A stretch of 11,526 bases of DNA from an uncultured Bacteroidota bacterium (lineage in GTDB: Bacteria; Bacteroidota; Bacteroidia; Chitinophagales; Saprospiraceae), in the NCBI GenBank assembly GCA_937926185.1, contig CALEYM010000814.1:1-11526 (forward strand), in the 5' to 3' direction. Under the pieces are notes generated by a model, which had not been told where the DNA came from, did no database searches, and saw only the letters and a program-made list of their open reading frames with translations. The translations under genes were made by a program, and so were the position numbers. This document shows positions 5,152-11,526 of the stretch, in pieces. Numbering within the stretch: the stretch's first letter is position 1; the number at the start of each line of letters is the position of its first letter.

Positions 5152-8100
5152 ATGAAAAACAACCACCTTCTTTTGTTTGTCCTTCTTGCCGCCTGGATAT
5201 TGCCATCCTGCGCCAATTATAAATTGCGTTACACCCGGTCGGAAAAAAACTGGGCTGAAAAACAGCCGGATTCCACGTTGAAACGCGTACATACCATCTA
5301 TCTGGTTGGCGACACGGGTTATGTGCCGGAATCCGGGATTAATCCGGTGCTGGCTTATTTGAAATCACACCTTCCGTCTGTCGACAGGAATGCCACGGTG
5401 CTGTTCCTCGGTGATAACATATATCCAAAAGGAATGCCCGAGAAACGGAGCGGGGAGAAGCGGGAATCCGCTGAAAAAAGCATCGAGGCACAAATGGAGG
5501 CGCTGGCCGGGTTCAAAGGCGAGGTCATTTTTATTGCCGGCAATCACGATTGGGCCAGCGGTCTGGCCGGCCGGCGGCGGCAGGAGCAGTACGTAGAAGA
5601 ATATCTGAACGCAAAAAAAGGTATTCAGGACAACGAGTCGAACGAATGGAAAAACTATTATTTGCCCGATAACGGGTGCCCCGGCCCCGAAGTCCTGGAA
5701 ATCAACGACGACCTGGTACTGGTGTTGATCGACTCTCAATGGTGGCTGGCCGACTGGGATGCCGAACCCGGCATGCATGAAGGCTGCGAGATAAAAAGCC
5801 GGGGGCATTTTGCTTTTATCATCGAAAATGTGCTGCGCAAAAACCGAAGCAAAAATGTGGTGGTTGCCTTGCATCACCCCCCCTATACAAACGGGCCACA
5901 TGGCGGGAAATTCAATTTCAAACAACATTTGTTTCCCCTGACCGAGTTGAAACCGAATCTGTATATCCCGCTGCCGGTCTTAGGCTCGCTGGCGGCGTTT
6001 ACGCGGGCATACATCGGCAGCCGGCAGGATATGGCCAATGGCGAATATAAATCCCTGATGCACGCCATACTGAAAGGCGCTAAAAAGAACGGCTCCTACA
6101 TTTTTGTATCCGGACACGAACATGCGCTGCAATACCTTGAAAATGACGAACAATATTTCATTGTAAGCGGCTCGGGGTCTAAAGTAAGTCCCGCGGCCCT
6201 GGGCAAAGGCGCTAAATTTGCCTACGGCGCGCCCGGCTATTCGACGCTCGAATTTTATGAAAACGGCGAGGCCTGGGTGCGTTTCTGGACACCCGACGCC
6301 GAGGGTAAAACAGCGCGGGAGGTTTACCGCGGAAAAATGAAAGGAACACTGGCGCCCTCCGAAACCCCTGAGTCTATCGATTTTTCCGAATATGCCGGGA
6401 TGCCCGACACATTGGAAAAATATGTGATCAAAGACCGGGTGAAACCGGTAGGCTCCTTTCATAAATTTCTGTTGGGCAATCACTACCGGGATGTGTATAT
6501 CGGTACTTACCGTTTTCCCGTGCTCGACCTTGCCAACTTCCGGGGCGGCCTGAAACCCACCAAACAAGGCGGCGGCAACCAGACCAATTCCCTGCGGCTG
6601 GAAGATGCGCAGGGGCACGAATACGTGCTGCGCGATCTGACCAAAGACGTTTCCCGTTTGTTGCCCTTCCCCCTCAATAAAATGACCGCTGCGCGCGACA
6701 TTGCCATCGACAATTTTTTGTCTACCCATCCTTTTGCCCCGCTGGCTATTCCCATCCTGGCAGAAGCAGTGCAGGTGCATCACAGCAATCCGGTAATCTG
6801 TTACGTACCTAAACAACCCGCGCTCGGAGATTTCAACGACGAATTTGGCGGCAGCGTTTACCTCTTTGAAGAACGCCCTGCCGGCGACTGGACCGGTACC
6901 GGGGTCTTCGGCAATTCGGAAAAGATCATCAGCACGCCCGACCTGGTGGAAAAAACGCTGAAAAACAACAACCATAAAATTGACCAGCGCTGGGCAGCTC
7001 GCAGCCGGTTGTTCGATCTGCTCATCGGCGATTGGGACCGGCACGACGACCAGTGGCGCTGGGCCCGCTTTGAAGACGGCAAGCGCCGGTACTACCGGCC
7101 CGTTCCCCGCGACCGCGACCAGGCTTTTTCGAAATACGACGGACTTATTGTACAGCTGGCCCGGCAAACCATGCCCTTCCTCCGCCAGTTGCGCGTGTAC
7201 GGCCCTGCCGTTACCAATATGAAATGGAGTACCTGGAGCGCCCGTTTTTTCGACGAGGCTTTCCTCAACGAAATGACCTGGGCAGACTGGGAAAACGAGG
7301 CGCTGTTTATCAAAAACAACCTGACCGACAGCATTATCGACGCCGCTTTTGCCGTATGGCCACAACGGGTACAGGAGCTGACTGCAGGGCAGATCAAAAC
7401 CTACCTCAAACAACGCCGCGACGACATGGTCGATATAGCCCGCCGCCGCTATTTGCTTTTGGCGAAAGAAGTGGACGTATACGGAACCGACGAACGGGAA
7501 TTGTTCGAGATCGACCGGGAGAATTACAAACAGGTGCGGGTGCGTGTTTTTGAATTGTCGAAAAAAGGCGAAAAAAAAGAAAAATTGTATGATCGCGTAT
7601 TCGAATGCGGGGTTACGCAGGTGATCAATGTCTATGGCATTGGTGGCGACGACGAGTTCAGGGTGTCGGGTGAAGTCAATCGAAGTATTTTGGTACGGCT
7701 CATTGGCGGTCAGGGCAAAGATGTCTTTATTGACAGTTCAAAGGTCATCGGCTCGCCAAAAATGACGCATATCTATGACGATAAGGGTGAGAATATAATC
7801 CAGGGCGGCATTGAATCGCGCGATGCCCGTACCCGGCGCCAGATTTATAACCTGTATGATCATCGCGCGGCACACTACGAATATGATTACCTGGTGCCGT
7901 TGCCTGTTATAGCCCGGAACCCCGACGATGGGGTGGCCATTGGATTTAACCTGACGCACACGACTTACAGGTTCAAAAAAGACCCTTTCAACGCGCAACA
8001 TAATATTGCCGGTAGTTTTGCCTTCGCCACGCAATCCTGGTTCCTGCGATACAACGGCGATTTTATGAATACATTCGGGAAATGGGATTTTTTACTGGAG

Positions 8101-8946
8101 ACACAATTTTCAGGCCCGTCTTATGCCTTCAATTATTTCGGTTTTGGAAATGATGCAAAAGCGGATTTTGAAAAAAACGAAATAAATTTTTACCGTGTTC
8201 GACAAAGTATGCTGCGTTTGTTTCCGGCCATTAAAAAAAGATTTGCCGGCGGAAACGGCCAGTTTTTTATCGGCCCCTGGTTCGAGATGCGAAAATTGGA
8301 AGCCACTGAAGGGCGTTTTATCGTGAGCGATGATGCCGGCCTGGGCCCCGCCGATTTTGACCGCCAATATTTCGGCGGAGCCCGCATAGGCCTCAGATTC
8401 AATAGTTTGGATAATTGGCTCAACCCGCACAAAGGATTGATCTTTAACACAACGCTGGGGTACCTGAATGACTTCCTGGCGGATCGCTACAGCTTTGCCA
8501 ACCTGTCCGCGGAACTGTCCTATTACCGGCCACTTGAACGGGAGGAAGCCCTGGTGCTCGTCGTTCGAACAGGGGTGCAACACAATATTGGCGAGAATTT
8601 TGCATTTTATCACAGTGCAAATTTAGGCGGACGCGAATCCCTGCGCGGGTACCGGGCGGAAAGGTTCTACGGAAAGACTGCTTTTTGGCAAAATTTCGAC
8701 CTCCGGGCGCGGCTGCTGAGTACCTATAACCGTATCCTGCCCTTTACCATGGGCGCTTTTTGTGGCTTCGACCACGGACGGGTTTGGGTTGACGACGATT
8801 CCTCCGAAGATTGGAAATTTGATTACGGTGGCGGGCTTTGGCTGTCGCCGCTCGATGGCCTTACGTTTTATTTCGGCGTTTTTCAGCCGCGGCAAAACGA
8901 CGAGGATGGGCCCCGTTTCTTTTTCCGCCTGGGCGCCGGGTTTTAA
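5152..8946 (+). CDS. Lipoprotein-type purple-acid-phosphatase-like metallophosphoesterase fused to kinase-like middle region and Omp85/BamA-type barrel
   Basis: 1264 residues from the ATG at 5152. The signal sequence ends in a lipobox LPSC (Cys20), predicting a lipid anchor. Residues 44-400 are a calcineurin-like phosphoesterase with every purple-acid-phosphatase metal motif: DTG 54-56, GDNIY 87-91 (Tyr91 fits the PAP-specific ligand), GNHD 130-133, VALH 238-241 and GHEH 321-324. Residues about 425-810 are less familiar. They hold a Gly-rich loop QGGGNQTNSLRL (472-483), a strand YVLRDLTKD (491-499), a hinge-like VYLFEERP, DWDRHDDQW (627-635) and RDRDQAF (653-659), which together recall HipA/CotH/FAM20-type atypical kinases. 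Residues 824-890 are beta-rich with GGDDEF and GGQGKDVF turns. From about 913 a barrel follows, with the Omp85 loop-6 motif LRGY (1164-1167) and a terminal Phe. The protein is expected at the outer membrane. The domain order is certain from motifs; kinase activity and substrate are inference. Confidence 0.9.
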   Translation: MKNNHLLLFVLLAAWILPSCANYKLRYTRSEKNWAEKQPDSTLKRVHTIYLVGDTGYVPESGINPVLAYLKSHLPSVDRNATVLFLGDNIYPKGMPEKRSGEKRESAEKSIEAQMEALAGFKGEVIFIAGNHDWASGLAGRRRQEQYVEEYLNAKKGIQDNESNEWKNYYLPDNGCPGPEVLEINDDLVLVLIDSQWWLADWDAEPGMHEGCEIKSRGHFAFIIENVLRKNRSKNVVVALHHPPYTNGPHGGKFNFKQHLFPLTELKPNLYIPLPVLGSLAAFTRAYIGSRQDMANGEYKSLMHAILKGAKKNGSYIFVSGHEHALQYLENDEQYFIVSGSGSKVSPAALGKGAKFAYGAPGYSTLEFYENGEAWVRFWTPDAEGKTAREVYRGKMKGTLAPSETPESIDFSEYAGMPDTLEKYVIKDRVKPVGSFHKFLLGNHYRDVYIGTYRFPVLDLANFRGGLKPTKQGGGNQTNSLRLEDAQGHEYVLRDLTKDVSRLLPFPLNKMTAARDIAIDNFLSTHPFAPLAIPILAEAVQVHHSNPVICYVPKQPALGDFNDEFGGSVYLFEERPAGDWTGTGVFGNSEKIISTPDLVEKTLKNNNHKIDQRWAARSRLFDLLIGDWDRHDDQWRWARFEDGKRRYYRPVPRDRDQAFSKYDGLIVQLARQTMPFLRQLRVYGPAVTNMKWSTWSARFFDEAFLNEMTWADWENEALFIKNNLTDSIIDAAFAVWPQRVQELTAGQIKTYLKQRRDDMVDIARRRYLLLAKEVDVYGTDERELFEIDRENYKQVRVRVFELSKKGEKKEKLYDRVFECGVTQVINVYGIGGDDEFRVSGEVNRSILVRLIGGQGKDVFIDSSKVIGSPKMTHIYDDKGENIIQGGIESRDARTRRQIYNLYDHRAAHYEYDYLVPLPVIARNPDDGVAIGFNLTHTTYRFKKDPFNAQHNIAGSFAFATQSWFLRYNGDFMNTFGKWDFLLETQFSGPSYAFNYFGFGNDAKADFEKNEINFYRVRQSMLRLFPAIKKRFAGGNGQFFIGPWFEMRKLEATEGRFIVSDDAGLGPADFDRQYFGGARIGLRFNSLDNWLNPHKGLIFNTTLGYLNDFLADRYSFANLSAELSYYRPLEREEALVLVVRTGVQHNIGENFAFYHSANLGGRESLRGYRAERFYGKTAFWQNFDLRARLLSTYNRILPFTMGAFCGFDHGRVWVDDDSSEDWKFDYGGGLWLSPLDGLTFYFGVFQPRQNDEDGPRFFFRLGAGF

Positions 8947-8978
8947 TTTTTTTAAAATAAAGGATCAACAAGATCGCC

Positions 8979-10025
8979 ATGAATTTTCTGTTGAAATTTG
9001 TAATCCTGAGCCTGCATGTTTTTATTTCACACGGCCTGTTGCATGGTCAGGTAAAACCGGATTATTTCCCGGAAGACGTGGACTCCAATGCCGGGAATGC
9101 GGAGATCCGTTGCTTTTGTAAACCGGGAGTGCGGGATAAATCGCGTTCCAAAGGACTGGAAATTTCTTATGGCATTGTCGGCAAAGGGCATTACCAACCG
9201 GAAGAAAAGCACTTTGCTCCGCCGTTCAGCGCCTACACGCGATGGCAAAACCTGGAGGTCGACCTTAAGGCGCCTATAATTAACCGGCCGGGTTGGAAGG
9301 CGCTGGTTGGGTATCGCTATATTGCCGAATCGGCGCGTTTCAGGGCATTCGGCGCCGATTACCGGGAAACGTTTGTAACCCTGGATCAAAAACGCCTGAA
9401 AAGCAACACGCTTAGTCTGTTGTTGTCGAAAATAATTGATGAAAAGCACTATGTTATCCTGCGTTTGCGCAATTCTGCCAACGGCAATTATTCCGGGCTG
9501 CAGCTCTTCAATCCCCGGTACAATATTCTGAAGGCCGCGGCGATGTTCGGGGTAAAACGGCACGAAGATTTTGAATGGGGTATTGGCCTGAATTATTCCA
9601 GCGGCTTCCGGAATCGCTTTACCTTGTTGCCATTCCTGCTTTATAACCGCAATTTTAACCGGAAATGGGGAATAGAATCCGCATTCCCGGCCTTTGTTTT
9701 TGTCCGGCACAATCTTACGCCGCTGACAATTGCGCTGGCAGGCGTTGAATACAGCAGCCATTCCTACCGTTTGGCGGTAGATGCCGGGCAACCAGCGGTA
9801 TTTGATTATGCCTATAATCATTCCGAAATCCTTGCGTCCGTTCGTTTGGAACGACAAATCGTGCCCTGGATATGGACACAGATCAAAGTGGGTTATCAAT
9901 ACAACCTGAGCAGTGATTTTGAAGCGAAAAACAGCATCAGCCCGGCATTCCAGGTAGAGCCAACCAATGCGCCGTTTCTAAACATCAGCCTGTTTTTATC
10001 GCCCCCGGATAAAATGATAAAATAG
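8979..10025 (+). CDS. Outer-membrane beta-barrel protein, DUF6268-like
   Basis: 348 residues. The signal peptide spans 1-23 (Lys6, hydrophobic 7-21, cleavage after HG before Gln24). The mature N-terminus is polar and includes a CFC pair (Cys45, Cys47) and a basic KPGVRDKSRSKG stretch. From about 58 on, the chain alternates aromatic/aliphatic and polar residues in strand-length runs ending in turns (EISYGI, LVGYRY, TLSLLLSKII, WGIGLNYSSGF, KWGIESAFPAFV, TQIKVGYQYN, LNISLFL). This matches an outer-membrane barrel, and the pattern around 190-250 recalls DUF6268 proteins; I hold that family name loosely. The gene starts 32 bp after the phosphoesterase-barrel gene and ends 16 bp before the MFS gene, so it is probably cotranscribed with both. 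Function unknown: pore, assembly partner or adhesin are all possible. Confidence 0.72.
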   Translation: MNFLLKFVILSLHVFISHGLLHGQVKPDYFPEDVDSNAGNAEIRCFCKPGVRDKSRSKGLEISYGIVGKGHYQPEEKHFAPPFSAYTRWQNLEVDLKAPIINRPGWKALVGYRYIAESARFRAFGADYRETFVTLDQKRLKSNTLSLLLSKIIDEKHYVILRLRNSANGNYSGLQLFNPRYNILKAAAMFGVKRHEDFEWGIGLNYSSGFRNRFTLLPFLLYNRNFNRKWGIESAFPAFVFVRHNLTPLTIALAGVEYSSHSYRLAVDAGQPAVFDYAYNHSEILASVRLERQIVPWIWTQIKVGYQYNLSSDFEAKNSISPAFQVEPTNAPFLNISLFLSPPDKMIK

Positions 10026-10041
10026 GTCGCCGGCCATCGCC

Positions 10042-11220
10042 ATGAAAAATTTAACGCGAACGGTCTGGATATTATCCTTAGTCAGCCTGTTCACCGATAT
10101 GGCCAGTGAAATGTTGTATCCGGTGATGCCCGTTTATCTGAAAAGTGTCGGTTTTTCCATCGCGCTGATCGGCATACTGGAGGGCGTGGCGGAAGCAACC
10201 GCCGGATTGAGTAAGGGGTATTTTGGCGCGGTTTCCGACCGTGCCGGCAAACGGGTACCCTTTGTCCAGGCCGGCTATGCGCTAAGCGCCATTTCAAAAC
10301 CGATGATGGCGCTTTTCGTTTTTCCGGTTTGGATTTTTCTGGCCCGCACCATCGACCGGCTTGGCAAAGGCATCCGGACGGGCGCCCGGGATGCGCTCTT
10401 GTCGGAGGAGGCAACGCCCGAAACCAAGGGCAGCGTATTCGGCTTCCATCGTTCCATGGACACCTTCGGCGCCGTTTTAGGGCCCCTGCTGGCCTTGTTA
10501 TATTTATGTTTTTATCCCAATGACTATAAAACACTCTTCTTCCTCGCTTTTATTCCAGGTTTTCTGGCCATATTGTCTTCTTTATATCTTAAAGATAAAA
10601 AAGCGGTTAACATAGCCCAAAAACAGCGCCCGTCGTTTTTTTCTTTTATCACTTATTGGAAAACCAGCCCTGTTTTATACCGGAGGTTAGTAGCGGGCTT
10701 GTTGGCCTTCGCTTTGTTTAACAGTTCCGACATTTTTCTGTTACTAAAGGCAAAAGAGACCGGCCTGGGAGATACGACGGTGATCGGTATCTATATTTTT
10801 TACAATCTTGTTTATGCTTTGACTGCATACCCCCTGGGTATCATGGCCGATAGAATCGGATTGAAACGGATGTTCATAGCCGGTCTTTCCGTTTTTGCCC
10901 TGGTATACATCGGGATGAGCTTTGTCAATAATTTGTACGCCCTGATGTTATTCTTCCTGCTGTATGGGGTTTATGCGGCCGCAACCGAGGGAATCTCAAA
11001 AGCGTGGATCAGTAATATTACGAAAAAGCAGGATACGGCTACAGCCATCGGCACGTATTCCGGTTTCCAAAGTGTTTGTGCTATGCTGGCCAGCGCGCTG
11101 ACCGGATTGATCTGGCATGCCTGTGGAGCGGGCGTTGCGCTGCAGGTGACTGGTTTTGCAACGGCTATTACTGTCCTGTATCTTGCATTTTTCGTAAAAT
11201 CAAGCCATTCGCAGGCGTAA
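10042..11220 (+). CDS. MFS transporter, 12 transmembrane helices
   Basis: 392 residues, typical for the major facilitator superfamily, with two six-helix halves in the inner membrane. TM1 carries acidic Asp19 and Glu23 in LFTDMASEMLYP, a hallmark of one drug/metabolite-exporter-like branch. Motif A is GAVSDRAGKR at 62-71 between TM2 and TM3, and its second-half copy is GIMADRIGLKR at 266-276. DRLGKGIRTGARDALL at 105-120, after TM4, is the signature of the same branch. A hydrophilic loop at about 184-212 joins the halves. The substrate cannot be read from sequence; proton-coupled efflux is the usual mechanism. It is the last gene of the apparent rightward unit, 16 bp after the barrel gene. This pairing may mean the two act on one compound across both membranes, but that is speculation. 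Confidence 0.92.
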   Translation: MKNLTRTVWILSLVSLFTDMASEMLYPVMPVYLKSVGFSIALIGILEGVAEATAGLSKGYFGAVSDRAGKRVPFVQAGYALSAISKPMMALFVFPVWIFLARTIDRLGKGIRTGARDALLSEEATPETKGSVFGFHRSMDTFGAVLGPLLALLYLCFYPNDYKTLFFLAFIPGFLAILSSLYLKDKKAVNIAQKQRPSFFSFITYWKTSPVLYRRLVAGLLAFALFNSSDIFLLLKAKETGLGDTTVIGIYIFYNLVYALTAYPLGIMADRIGLKRMFIAGLSVFALVYIGMSFVNNLYALMLFFLLYGVYAAATEGISKAWISNITKKQDTATAIGTYSGFQSVCAMLASALTGLIWHACGAGVALQVTGFATAITVLYLAFFVKSSHSQA

Positions 11221-11309
11221 ACAAGGTGAATACCCTTGTCGTTTTACCACCAGACGGTTATTTTTGCCAGACCTTGTCCTTGCTTTATTATCCCCCGCGC
11301 CGACAAGGT
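11221..11309. repeat. Cluster of four ACAAGG/CCTTGT inverted copies between MFS gene and next gene
   Basis: ACAAGG occurs at 11221-11226, CCTTGT at 11234-11239, ACCTTGTC at 11271-11278 and GACAAGGT at 11302-11309. The first two form a 6-bp stem with a 7-nt loop directly after the MFS stop codon, followed by CGTTTTA, a weak terminator candidate. The last two form an exact 8-bp inverted pair with a 23-nt spacer ahead of the next start. Operator sites for a dimeric regulator, or a weak terminator plus leader hairpin, are both possible. The remainder of this 116-bp gap shows nothing else. Confidence 0.4.
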
Positions 11310-11336
11310 TTATAAACATTTAAAACCGGAATAAAC

Positions 11337-11526
11337 GTGAAGACCAAGCTTGCATTTTCTCTGATACTCCTGGGATTTGTTTTTCTGACCGATTATATTT
11401 ATTTCCGTTTACACTTTGCCTTTGGAGACAAAATGTTTGTTGACCTGGCATATTTCTTTTCGATAACCTGCTTTATTTTTATTATTTTCTCAAATTTTCT
11501 CTATAAAACTTGTTTGTCTTTTCGCG
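11337..11526 (+). CDS. Small membrane protein, start only (runs off right edge)
   Basis: An open frame of 63 codons from a GTG at 11337 continues past the window edge. The in-frame stop upstream is at 11313, and no ATG lies between, so GTG is the first usable start. It has Lys2 and Lys4, a hydrophobic helix at about 5-23 ending in a Tyr/Phe/Arg interface, a short loop (RLHFAFGDKMF) and a second helix at about 40-57. It is notably rich in Phe and Ile, and the DNA is more AT-rich than the genes to its left. I do not recognise a family. The codon composition and two clean helices favour a real gene over chance. Confidence 0.5.
   Translation, partial: MKTKLAFSLILLGFVFLTDYIYFRLHFAFGDKMFVDLAYFFSITCFIFIIFSNFLYKTCLSFR

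Noticed and set aside
5980..7413. 477-codon leftward open frame inside the phosphoesterase-barrel gene
   Set aside because: It is long, but it is antisense to conserved motifs (GHEH, DWDRH, RDRDQ) of the sense protein. The product is Val/Gly/Phe-rich with no domain pattern.
8110..8613. 167-codon leftward open frame antisense to the barrel domain
   Set aside because: The sense frame reads strand-like alternation and belongs to a continuous 1264-residue protein; the antisense product shows nothing recognisable.
9027..9899. 290-codon leftward open frame
   Set aside because: It is antisense to the DUF6268-like barrel gene, which has a signal peptide and barrel pattern in the sense frame.

Overview
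The window looks like chromosomal DNA of a Gram-negative member of the Bacteroidota, of moderate GC content (about half, judged by eye). Several exported proteins have a short signal peptide ending A-x-A/G followed by Gln. Start codons are preceded by A-rich sequence rather than clear Shine-Dalgarno sites, and one promoter-like TAnnTTTG box is present. The gene families (YwrD-type gamma-glutamyltransferase, DUF6268-like barrel, Omp85-barrel phosphoesterase) also fit that phylum. No tRNA, rRNA, CRISPR array or transposase was seen.

Left part (1-3838). Two leftward genes come first: a pentameric ligand-gated ion channel homologue cut by the left edge (starts at 911), and a small exported beta-rich protein (1001-1585). 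Divergent from these, after 70 bp, is a secreted gamma-glutamyltransferase-like enzyme (1656-3356). It converges, 8 bp apart, on a leftward membrane-anchored class I cytochrome c (3365-3838).

Middle (3839-4293). This is a scar-like zone. It holds a 21-bp perfect inverted repeat (3864-3911) and the 3' remnant of a short-chain dehydrogenase/NAD(P)H-binding oxidoreductase with no Rossmann half and no ATG (3983-4282, leftward).

Right part (4294-11220). Four rightward genes lie 42, 32 and 16 bp apart, a probable transcription unit: a MOSC-domain molybdenum-cofactor protein, a 1264-residue multidomain outer-membrane protein, a DUF6268-like outer-membrane barrel and an MFS transporter. After 116 bp containing four ACAAGG/CCTTGT copies, an AT-rich small membrane-protein gene begins at 11337 and runs off the right edge.

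The most unusual object is the 1264-residue protein. One chain carries a lipoprotein signal, a complete purple-acid-phosphatase-type metallophosphoesterase (all five metal-binding motifs), a middle region whose motifs resemble an atypical kinase (Gly-rich loop, DxHxxQ catalytic-loop-like motif, DxD metal-site-like motif), a short GGxGxD-type segment and a C-terminal Omp85/BamA-like barrel. The phosphatase, lipoprotein and barrel calls are well supported by motifs. The kinase-like reading is my inference. The neighbouring barrel and MFS transporter suggest envelope phosphate-ester metabolism or transport, but no substrate can be read from the sequence.
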